This document shows, piece by piece, positions 19,801 through 27,973 of a stretch of DNA of 60,716 nucleotides. Each line of letters begins with the position of its first letter. Position 1 is the stretch's first letter. The DNA is from Marinilabiliaceae bacterium ANBcel2. GTDB lineage: Bacteria > Bacteroidota > Bacteroidia > Bacteroidales > Marinilabiliaceae. The notes under the pieces were generated by a model. It made no database searches, was not told the origin of the DNA, and saw nothing but the letters and a program-made list of their open reading frames with translations. Made by a program: the position numbers and the translations under genes. The stretch spans positions 1 through 60,716 of the forward strand of contig JARULA010000012.1 of the NCBI GenBank assembly GCA_029688995.1, given 5' to 3'.

Positions 19801-21676
19801 TGAATTTGAGGGGAAATTAATACAGGGAGATGTCTTCCCTGAATTAATCATTCGTAATGTAAGTGCACCTAAAGCACGCGTTTTGGACGAAGTTTTTTTT
19901 CAGAATTTGCAATTGAAAGAGCAATACCTAAAGGATTACATTGAAACTCAATCTATGGCGTCCTTTATGAATGCAATGCAAAATTTTGAAATCTTAAAAG
20001 GACATCAACCTGATTTATATAAAAATATTCTGGTTGTTAATACAGAAATTAAGAGTCCTGGTGGATTTATCGGGTTAGTTCATCCGCCAAGTATATATGA
20101 TGATGCAAAAGGAACCGAGTTTAGGGGTTTCCTATATAACCACATAGAGTATCTTTTTCATTTCCGCAATGAATTTAAGCTATTCAAAGAAACAAATGAT
20201 AAAGGAAGACTCGTTTTTCTTGTGTGCATTTATTCTTCTGAAAAAAAAGCGATTGACTTTAAGTTAATTTCTAACCTTTTTCACCCTTCTACAATCGATG
20301 GTTGTTTGAATGGAAACGCCAATGGCCCACAAAATATCAAGATAAAAAATGAAAATGGAAAGCCATTTTGGAATACTGCTGCCAACAGTAGACGTGTAGT
20401 TAACATGAATAATGAATTTATGCAAATGCTATCAGAAGCTCAGGGCGTTAAAAAAGCCCCCAAGATGGCGTATCTGCATAGCGAAGATTTGAAAAAAGTG
20501 TTTTCTACACTTTCAAAATATTCTAATCATAAAGTGAAAAATTGTAAAGTATATTTTTCACTCGGTTTTCATGAAACGAATGATATTGGATTATATATTG
20601 ATGATATAAACCATAACACGCAACAGGCGAATGTTGATAATTACGAGTTTGTATATAACGGTCCACATTTTACTATTTTAAATCCTACAGCACAGTCGCC
20701 AAAAACTGTGTATAACAGCAACAATGATTACCAATCTGTAAATTTTGAATTGATTGATGAAAACTTTTTCCCAAACTCAAAATATCTTCCAAAATATGAC
20801 GGGTTGTTTAATCCAGAGTTGGAGAAATTTGGAAAAAACTGGTATGATTGCTACAGATGGGCAACACGGGCCATGGTTGGATCAAATTCGGAAAGAACAT
20901 TCCAGAATTGCATAATACCGCCCAAGGCAATTCATATTCATGGAGTGCTATCCCTTTTGTTTGAGCATGAAAAAGACCTTATTAGCTTTTCAGGAATTTC
21001 ATCTTCAATTGTTTTGGACTTTTATGTTAAAACAAACGGCTGGTCAAACATCCAACCAAACTCGGTATATATTCTACCAGCAAGCTTACCGGAGAAATAT
21101 AATAACGAGTTATTTGGGAGGGTATTGGTATCAAACTGTGTTAACAAGTATTTTGGCGACTTATGGAAAAGAAATTGGAATGCGTATTTTAAAACAATTC
21201 ATTGGAGCAAAGATGATACCCGATTGAAATTGTGGAGTAGTTTGCAAGATAACTGGAGTTGGAATACACCTTTGCGGAACCATTATGAAAGACGGCAGGC
21301 ACTAATTGAAATTGATGTTATTATTTCGATGGCTTTGGGTTTGACTTTAGAAGATTTGATTTTAATGTACGAAGTTCAGTTTTCTGTTCTTCAACAAAAT
21401 GAAGAAGATACTTATTTTGATGCCGAAGGGAAAATTGTTTTTACGTCTTCCAGAAGTCTCTCAGGTACTGGTGTTCCAAGAGGAACTTGGGATGAGATAA
21501 AAGAAATGAAATTTGGCGAAAAATATAAATACGTTATTGATCCTGCAAGAAATGAATTACAGGCAGGAAAGGAATTAACCTACATTGCACCCTTTGTGCT
21601 TTGCGACCGCATAGAAGACTACAAAACCGCCTGGGCACATTTTGAAAAGATATTTGCAGAAGAAAACACTCAATAG
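16892..21676 (+). CDS. Large N6-adenine DNA methylase (DrmMI/Eco57I-like)
   Basis: This 1594-residue protein is a class I SAM-dependent DNA methylase of the Eco57I/PglX/DrmMI type. EPAMGAAAF (about 588-596) is motif I for SAM, YGVDINPTAIELG follows near 650, and NPPW (about 963) is the catalytic N6-adenine motif. Long N- and C-terminal parts probably recognise the target. Motif I here is EPAMGAAAF rather than DPACGSG, as usual in the DISARM/BREX type. It should mark host DNA. It sits 12 bases after the helicase and 12 bases before the next gene, so they are translated from one transcript. Confidence 0.87.
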   Translation: MIKFLENIGDFYSQNFFSEDFPKKVFDKAGYVTQKKKDDEKEYNPNHISEINAKVNPLREQYYQFKKDLLNLQREKDKVKRTHDFHKKVLDVLGYSNGQQEYGNQVYLNDKEIIPVLFSYTKGNKPFLYIMEMKGIVKESDDKEPEGIYEQIWGKDDWEKVYPEVWKDIELKPDVVKDALSELFLLPVDERPEYVIMLAGAKIFLINYEKWKYDSYLLFDIEQLVEESRIPANRDYLSLFYALLNKSQFISDTESLLQSLDEDAHKAAYGVTQDLKEGVVYAVETLANEAIYYKLNQAETPQEKEALKKKMANETFANELKDDCLTMVYRLLFLFYAESREELEILPIKDHTYQKGYSLEMLRDMEMIELRTESSRNGHFISKSLWKLFNFLFTGKQNGHKGFAMKRLDSPLFDNNELTYLKDVHFRNFKLQSIIFRLSLSKGNRRNRPGRISYANLGINQLGSVYESLLAYRGFFASEAMIEVKAANDATGKDGTFVVPFSRRDDFKDDEVLKDPENPDIDKEIPEGHFVYRLNGRDRKKSASFYTPEVLTRTTVKYTLKGIIDRLKERQENGEFCADEILELKILEPAMGAAAFQNEAINQLAVAYLELKENEEVRKERKRIVPGRYHDELQKVKAYIAAKNVYGVDINPTAIELGKLSLWLNCMHKGMETPFFANRLGVGNAVVGCWLKVYNRKDVIVEYPIEGTKRLRETPISKTWWANAPHKIAWDKKGNITRKPGQFYHFLLPDDNMLASANIKLLKEELTKGQIGGIKDWKKEFKQPLSTLECNRLEKICKVIDTLLQEHYNQIKGIIKDTTSAYAIYGQEPPQMALKGYNEKERLKETLEARNAPYYKLRMVMDYWCSLWFWDARNVADLPTRTQWYNEVENILGVDLSFMDENATPRDILTQISQKAGDTWTLFADNTRISIVEKLRNQHRFFHHELEFLEVFKERGGFDVIVGNPPWVKIEFEGKLIQGDVFPELIIRNVSAPKARVLDEVFFQNLQLKEQYLKDYIETQSMASFMNAMQNFEILKGHQPDLYKNILVVNTEIKSPGGFIGLVHPPSIYDDAKGTEFRGFLYNHIEYLFHFRNEFKLFKETNDKGRLVFLVCIYSSEKKAIDFKLISNLFHPSTIDGCLNGNANGPQNIKIKNENGKPFWNTAANSRRVVNMNNEFMQMLSEAQGVKKAPKMAYLHSEDLKKVFSTLSKYSNHKVKNCKVYFSLGFHETNDIGLYIDDINHNTQQANVDNYEFVYNGPHFTILNPTAQSPKTVYNSNNDYQSVNFELIDENFFPNSKYLPKYDGLFNPELEKFGKNWYDCYRWATRAMVGSNSERTFQNCIIPPKAIHIHGVLSLLFEHEKDLISFSGISSSIVLDFYVKTNGWSNIQPNSVYILPASLPEKYNNELFGRVLVSNCVNKYFGDLWKRNWNAYFKTIHWSKDDTRLKLWSSLQDNWSWNTPLRNHYERRQALIEIDVIISMALGLTLEDLILMYEVQFSVLQQNEEDTYFDAEGKIVFTSSRSLSGTGVPRGTWDEIKEMKFGEKYKYVIDPARNELQAGKELTYIAPFVLCDRIEDYKTAWAHFEKIFAEENTQ

Positions 21677-21688
21677 TAAAACTACACC

Positions 21689-24600
21689 ATGCTATCCCTG
21701 ATACAAACTGAAGAGCTGAAAAATGCCGTGGTAGAATACCTGAAAGCCACCTTTAATTTTGATGATAAGCATGTGGAGCAGGCTTTTGAAGATTTCCTGT
21801 TTCACAAACGCAAGGGAATGTTTAAAGGGCCTTATATACAAATCCGCTTGCCTTACCAAAAGCTGGAAAAGGATATTTTGCTGAGCGATATACTGGATGT
21901 CTATCCCAATTTTACACCCTACATCCACCAGTACATAGCCTTTCAGCGCCTTACCACACAAAACAATGAACCCAAGCCGCTAATCCTAACCACGGGCACC
22001 GGTTCGGGTAAAACGGAAAGTTTCCTATTTCCCCTGCTGGATTATTGCTATAAGCGCAGAGATACCCCGGGCATAAAGGTCATTATCCTTTACCCCATGA
22101 ATGCCCTGGCCACTGACCAGGCAAGGCGTCTGGCAAAAGAAATTTATAATTTTCAGGATGCAAACGGGGAATATATTCTTCGTGGAAAAATCAGGGCTGG
22201 ATTATTTATTGGTGAAGGGAAAGGCAAATCAGGCGAACGCCCCGTGCAAATGGAGGAAGAACGTATCATCGAAGATCGCAGTGTGATATTGAAGTCCCCA
22301 CCCGATATTTTACTTACCAACTTCAAAATGCTCGATTTTGCATTAATGAAGGCCGGATATAATGGTATATGGTCACACAATTACAAAGACAATACCCTGC
22401 TTAAATTCATTGTGCTCGACGAACTCCACACTTACGATGGTGCCAAAGGTTCTGATGTGGCCAACCTGATGCGCAGGCTTAAACTCAAACTCAACATCAG
22501 CGATAACGCCTTGGTGCCGGTGGGCACATCTGCCACCATGGGTGGTGGAGAAGAAGGGAAGGCTGAATTGGTCAGTTTTTTTGCCGATATATTTGGTATT
22601 GAAAAAGACCCTGATGCTGTGATTGAAGAACAAAGGGAAGACCCGGAGTTTTTCTTTGATGCCGTAACGGAAATTCCGACTGTCAATCTGGATGCTATTG
22701 AGGATTGCCGTTTTCGTGCAGATGATGATTATGCTACTTATCTGTACCGGCAATTGCAGTTCTGGAGCATTCCGGAAGAGCATAATGAATTGCTGGAAAG
22801 ATTAAGAAAAAACCAATGGCTGCTTGAACTGGCCTTGCTTTGTGGCAAGGGAGTGATGGAAGTGGAAGATGTTTGCAGTCTGTGGTTAAAAAGGTGTTCA
22901 CTGGACAAGCTTATAAGTCTTGAACAGAGTATTCTGCTGTTAAAGTCCTTAACTGCCATACTCTCGTATGCAAAAGACCAGTCATCGGGGCGGAATTTTC
23001 CCTTTGTCTATTTTCAAACCACCTATTGGGTTCGGAGTCTGTTCAGGGTATTGAAAAAATTGCAACCTAATCCGGTTTTTCTCTGGGAAACTGATATAGA
23101 CCCACAAGATGAAACATTAGCCCTTCCCCCATATTTTTGTCGGGAATGCGGTGGCAGTGGCTGGATAATGGTAAAACTCGAGAATGACACAGTTGTAGAG
23201 GATCTGTCTAAAATCCGTTCACAATTTATGGCCGATAGGGGCAACAAAAACGTTTACTTCCTCTCATCCCTTGAAGGCAAAAACTTTGAAGATGTTTTTG
23301 CAGCCGATTATAAGCACTCAGGAGACCCCATTGATGGGTACATCAATCCCCGCACCCTGCAAATCCATGACAAAAAAGAAAAAGATTGTTTTTTCAGGGT
23401 TTTTGGCGTTCGCAGGCAAAATGACACCCGTATTGATAAAGTTTGCCCCCATTGTAATGAGCGGGATACACTTGCCCTGGTAGGAACTGGTGTGCCCACA
23501 CTCGAATCGGTTATGACCGCTCAAATAATGGCTACTGCTTCCGACCCTGCAAAGGACCACGAGCGAAAGCTTCTGGCTTTCACCAATGGGGTGCAGGATG
23601 CTGCCCACCAGGCAGGGTTTATCGAAAACCGAAACTTCCGGTTTAGTATGCGACACGCTATACAATCGGTGCTTGTGGATATAGAGGAAAATATTACACT
23701 TCCCGGGTTCTACAAGTCGTTTGAAAAGTATTGGCAGGAAAAACTCAAAAATAACCCCGACCCGGATGCCTATATTTTGAAGTTTCTGCCTCCCGATGCC
23801 GAAAACCGTGTTAATTTGAACAAACTAAAAAGGGATGATAAATACCGGGCGTTGCTTCTTAAAGAGCTATCCAATCGCATTAGTTGGGAAATCTGGTCAG
23901 AGTTCACATTCAGTGCAGGCATTGGTCGCACCCTCGAAAAATCAGGTGCTTCCGCAGTAGAGTTTAGCAGGGATATCCTAGCTGACGTTTACGCCCAACT
24001 CTCCCATTGGATGAAAAGCAACAATCTTGCTGACAGGATTGATCAAAATAGTTTTGAGAAGTTTATCTTGGGCTTTTTGCACCGTTTGCGTTTCAAAGGG
24101 GGTGTTGACCATTTATACCTTAGAAAATACCGTACAGAAAAAACCAATTATTACCTTATTACGCAAAATGTAAACAAATCCTTCTTCCTGATGAAAAACT
24201 TTGGGAAGAATAGCCGTTTGCCCAAATTTGCCACCCTGGATACAGTAAAATATGCCAATGCTTTTGAGATAATAAAAACACCCCCCAAATCACACAACTG
24301 GTTTAGCACTTATTTTTTGAAGTGTTTTGCAATGGTGCAGCCGGAAGAATTTGAACTGATCAATGATTTTTATGGGCAATTATTGTCCTACCTGGAAGCC
24401 AATGATATGTTGGATAAGAAGGTTGCCACCGGAATAAACAACACAGGTATAAGACCTGAGCAGATTATCCTGACAACCAATGTCAGCAGTTTTATATGCA
24501 AAGTTTGTGGTCACGTTGTTAATGTGGGTGCGGGTAATGCCCCAGTTTTGGAAAACATGGCCTGTTTACAATACCGATGCACCGGAACCTATACATCCCA

Positions 24601-27600
24601 GGAATTAAAAGAGTTTGATTATTACCGCATGGTATATAATCGTGGCAGGGCAGTACGTATATTCGCCAAAGACCACACAGGGCTTATCGACAGAGACAAG
24701 CGCGAAGCCATTGAGCGTGATTTTAAAAAACGTCCTTTTTATAACAGTACCAATGTTCTGGTTGCTACATCTACACTTGAAATGGGTATTGATATTGGGG
24801 ATTTAAATATTGCACTCAATTCATCCATCCCACCCGAAACAGCCAATTATCTGCAAAGAGTGGGGCGTGCCGGGCGCGATTCAGGGACTTCTCTTATTGT
24901 AAACATGGCCGGACGCGATGAACATGACCAATTCTTTTTTGAAGATACCATGGCCATGATGCAGGGTGAGGTGCGCACACCTGCCTGTTTTCTGGGGGCC
25001 AAAGATATTCTAAGAAGGCATCTGATGGCCTATTGCTTTGACAGGTGGGCGCAGGAAAATCCGGATACCAATGTAATACCACCCATTGTTAGGCTGTTAG
25101 GCCTTAAAGGGTTGCCGGTTGGAGATGCAAGGTTTGTTTTCAACCGCATTTCCGATTTTATTGATAAGAACAAGATTAATCTTTTGGATTCTTTTCGGTC
25201 AAGATTTACGGAAGAAGAGCCATTGACAGCCCTTACTGAAATAGAGGGAGAGATGCATACCGGTTATTTCAACGAATCGTTGAAAAATATACACCAGAAC
25301 CTTTTGCTCGAAATCAACTATTATCAGGAAAAGCAAAAGGAGATTAAAGAACGTTTGAAAACACTTCCACAAAGCAGCGATGAAGCCAAAACATTAAAAC
25401 AGGAGATAAAATCTGTCAGCACTGCGATTAAGGCAATCAACAGCCGGGATACAGTGGAGTATCTCACCAATTTGGGGGTTTTGCCCAATTATGCCTTTCC
25501 GGAAACCGGGATATCTTTAAAGGCCCAGATTTATTCAAAAGTCGAGGAAGATGGTGAGGCGGTTTACAAAAACGAAGATTTTGGTGAAATCGTCAGGTCT
25601 GCTTCAGGCGGATTAACGGAATTGGCTCCGGGTAATATCTTTTATACTCAGGGGTACAAGCTTCAATCGCATGGTATTGAGGTGTTTTCGGATGACAGTT
25701 ATGAGATGTGGCGATTTTGTAGCAATTGTGACGAAATGCAACTTGAGGCAAACATCCCGCATGGGCAGATGAATTGCCCTAAATGCCAGCACAATAGCTG
25801 GGGCAGTGGTTCCAATAGAAAAACTCTAATAAAGTTCAAGGGTGCAATTTCGGTAAATGAAAAAAATCAGGCAAAAATCAATGATGCATCGGATGACAGG
25901 GAAAGAAACTTCTACACCAAATCCTTGCACCTGAAAACAAAAAGTAACACATCCGCAGGGGCGAAAATCCTGAAAAGAATTCCCTTTGGAATTGAATACT
26001 TTAAATCGGTTGATTATTATGAAGTAAATACTGGTGTAAGAGATGAATCTTCATGGGCAACCCAAAACATACTTATTAACGAAAAGGAAAACCCGGAAGT
26101 TGGCTTTGTTGTTTGCAAATATTGCGGCAAAGCAACTGAGAAACCCATAACGCATAAGGAATTAGACCAAAGAAAGAAATCATATCATTTTGGTTACTGT
26201 CGTAACAAAGGGATTAACTATAGGCATGACGATGATTCTGCAATGGAGGTGTTTCGTGAGGTTTATCTTTACCGCAGCTTTAAAACAGAGGCTATAAAAA
26301 TTCTTTTACCGGTGCAGGAATTTCGTTTAGCTGAGAGAGTTGCTGTATTCAAGTCCGGCCTAATGCTGGGATTGAAAAGTTTCTATAAAGGGCACCCTGA
26401 TCATATAAATATCAGAGAGTATGATGAACACAATATGGAATCAGGCAAAAAAGAGAAGTTTCTTGTAATGTATGAGACCATTCCAGGTGGTACCGGTTAT
26501 TTGTCCCGACTTTTTAATACGGATGAGTTTACAAGACTATTGCAGGAAGCTTATGAGCGCATTCTGCACTGCAGTTGTAAAGACGAAGGACGGGATGGTT
26601 GTTATAAGTGCATTTACACCTATGGGAACCAGTATGAAAGGCAATCCTTAAGCCGTCATGAAGCAGAATTACTGTTTCAGGAAATTGTGGAAAAATCCAC
26701 AGAGTGGAATGAGGTAAGTAGCCTATCAAATCTTACCCGGCTTGCGAACCAGGAAGAGTCAGAGCTGGAAGAAAAGTTTGTAAACTTACTAAGGGAAACT
26801 TTTAATAAAAATCTAGAGAGCAATGCTTTTCGGGAGAGTATCGATAATGGTAAAAGAAGGTATCGGCTAACATTGGGCAACGAAACAAATAGTATTTGTT
26901 ACGAGATTTGGCCACAAAATCTTGGCAATAGCTTCCTTCCGGGTATAAGTTATACCACCAGGCCAGATTTTGTTTTCAAGTGTATCGCGAGAACGGAAAA
27001 TAGTGTGGCGCTGGATTTTGATAAATGTCAGGAAATAAAAGATGTCATCGTGTATCTGGATGGTTATGCGTTTCACGCTGCTGATCCTCACAAAAGAGTA
27101 TTGAGTGATTTAAAAATTAGGGATGAAATAATCAGGAATGAAAGATACCATGTATGGGTATTTACCTGGGATGATATAGTTGAACGGGGTAACCTGAGAG
27201 TAAATGACCAATTACAATTATCATTGGGCTTGGATAATGTAAAAAGAATTGCCTTAAAACATCCTTTGCTTAAGGATTTCGACTTTACACATATTGATAA
27301 TAATGTGAACAATTATCAACGCTTTATTTCATTTTTGAGTTCACCAATTCAAAAAGTAGATATAAAAAGATGGAGTTCAATCAGTCTTTTTGCTTGTCAG
27401 GAAACTCTATTGGAAATAGGCATTGAGCCGGATATGGTCGAGGGTGTATTAAACTCAGGTAATTTATCTGATTATGCATTTTCAACAGGTAGTGTAAATC
27501 ATTTTTCATTGCTTCAAAAATTAAAATTCACTGACGAACTAGGTTTTCTGGCTCTTTCTCACCCTAAAACATTAGAAACCAAAGCAGCTGTTTTTCATAA

Positions 27601-27973
27601 AAATCCAGCGGGGTCATACGAAAAAGAGAATTGGGAATTTTTCTGGCAATCATACAATCTTATTCAATTTCATGACTACAGAGGAATAGAAAGGGAGACA
27701 ATGATTGATACGAGATCGCAGATTTTAGAGAATTTCCGTGATGAGTTACATTCTATAGTCAACCAACTTCTTGAAAAGAAAATTGAAATCAATAAAGAGT
27801 ATGATTTTGACCTGCTTGACGAAGGTGTTATTATTGCTCAGGCAGAGCTGGGATCCCATACATCGAAGTTTTTTATGTGTCCATTTGACGAGGAGTCTGA
27901 AAGAAAATTTTTAGAAAGAGGATTTACCCAGTTTACCATTGAAACATTTAACCTGAAAAATATAGAGATATGA
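21689..27973 (+). CDS. DEAD/DEAH helicase with DUF1998 and nuclease-like C-terminus
   Basis: This 2094-residue protein is a giant SF2 helicase. GTGSGKT (103-109) is Walker A, DELH (about 244) Walker B, TSTLEMGIDIG (about 1025) and QRVGRAGRD (about 1057) motifs V and VI. Several Cys pairs (CRECGG, CPHC, CKVCGH, CSNC, CPKC) look like zinc ribbons. A DUF1998-type segment follows (PGGTGYL near 1600, CSCKDEGRDGCYKC near 1629-1642), as in MrfA and DISARM DrmA/DrmB. After that TRPDFVF (about 1757) and VYLDGYAFH (about 1785) with VWVFTWDDI fit a PD-(D/E)XK-type nuclease core. It may combine in one chain what DISARM splits into DrmA and DrmB plus a nuclease. Its stop overlaps the next start by four bases. 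Confidence 0.82.
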   Translation: MLSLIQTEELKNAVVEYLKATFNFDDKHVEQAFEDFLFHKRKGMFKGPYIQIRLPYQKLEKDILLSDILDVYPNFTPYIHQYIAFQRLTTQNNEPKPLILTTGTGSGKTESFLFPLLDYCYKRRDTPGIKVIILYPMNALATDQARRLAKEIYNFQDANGEYILRGKIRAGLFIGEGKGKSGERPVQMEEERIIEDRSVILKSPPDILLTNFKMLDFALMKAGYNGIWSHNYKDNTLLKFIVLDELHTYDGAKGSDVANLMRRLKLKLNISDNALVPVGTSATMGGGEEGKAELVSFFADIFGIEKDPDAVIEEQREDPEFFFDAVTEIPTVNLDAIEDCRFRADDDYATYLYRQLQFWSIPEEHNELLERLRKNQWLLELALLCGKGVMEVEDVCSLWLKRCSLDKLISLEQSILLLKSLTAILSYAKDQSSGRNFPFVYFQTTYWVRSLFRVLKKLQPNPVFLWETDIDPQDETLALPPYFCRECGGSGWIMVKLENDTVVEDLSKIRSQFMADRGNKNVYFLSSLEGKNFEDVFAADYKHSGDPIDGYINPRTLQIHDKKEKDCFFRVFGVRRQNDTRIDKVCPHCNERDTLALVGTGVPTLESVMTAQIMATASDPAKDHERKLLAFTNGVQDAAHQAGFIENRNFRFSMRHAIQSVLVDIEENITLPGFYKSFEKYWQEKLKNNPDPDAYILKFLPPDAENRVNLNKLKRDDKYRALLLKELSNRISWEIWSEFTFSAGIGRTLEKSGASAVEFSRDILADVYAQLSHWMKSNNLADRIDQNSFEKFILGFLHRLRFKGGVDHLYLRKYRTEKTNYYLITQNVNKSFFLMKNFGKNSRLPKFATLDTVKYANAFEIIKTPPKSHNWFSTYFLKCFAMVQPEEFELINDFYGQLLSYLEANDMLDKKVATGINNTGIRPEQIILTTNVSSFICKVCGHVVNVGAGNAPVLENMACLQYRCTGTYTSQELKEFDYYRMVYNRGRAVRIFAKDHTGLIDRDKREAIERDFKKRPFYNSTNVLVATSTLEMGIDIGDLNIALNSSIPPETANYLQRVGRAGRDSGTSLIVNMAGRDEHDQFFFEDTMAMMQGEVRTPACFLGAKDILRRHLMAYCFDRWAQENPDTNVIPPIVRLLGLKGLPVGDARFVFNRISDFIDKNKINLLDSFRSRFTEEEPLTALTEIEGEMHTGYFNESLKNIHQNLLLEINYYQEKQKEIKERLKTLPQSSDEAKTLKQEIKSVSTAIKAINSRDTVEYLTNLGVLPNYAFPETGISLKAQIYSKVEEDGEAVYKNEDFGEIVRSASGGLTELAPGNIFYTQGYKLQSHGIEVFSDDSYEMWRFCSNCDEMQLEANIPHGQMNCPKCQHNSWGSGSNRKTLIKFKGAISVNEKNQAKINDASDDRERNFYTKSLHLKTKSNTSAGAKILKRIPFGIEYFKSVDYYEVNTGVRDESSWATQNILINEKENPEVGFVVCKYCGKATEKPITHKELDQRKKSYHFGYCRNKGINYRHDDDSAMEVFREVYLYRSFKTEAIKILLPVQEFRLAERVAVFKSGLMLGLKSFYKGHPDHINIREYDEHNMESGKKEKFLVMYETIPGGTGYLSRLFNTDEFTRLLQEAYERILHCSCKDEGRDGCYKCIYTYGNQYERQSLSRHEAELLFQEIVEKSTEWNEVSSLSNLTRLANQEESELEEKFVNLLRETFNKNLESNAFRESIDNGKRRYRLTLGNETNSICYEIWPQNLGNSFLPGISYTTRPDFVFKCIARTENSVALDFDKCQEIKDVIVYLDGYAFHAADPHKRVLSDLKIRDEIIRNERYHVWVFTWDDIVERGNLRVNDQLQLSLGLDNVKRIALKHPLLKDFDFTHIDNNVNNYQRFISFLSSPIQKVDIKRWSSISLFACQETLLEIGIEPDMVEGVLNSGNLSDYAFSTGSVNHFSLLQKLKFTDELGFLALSHPKTLETKAAVFHKNPAGSYEKENWEFFWQSYNLIQFHDYRGIERETMIDTRSQILENFRDELHSIVNQLLEKKIEINKEYDFDLLDEGVIIAQAELGSHTSKFFMCPFDEESERKFLERGFTQFTIETFNLKNIEI

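Noticed and set aside
22373-22783. 136-codon frame on the minus strand
   Set aside because: It lies wholly within the strongly coding giant helicase gene and looks like a shadow.
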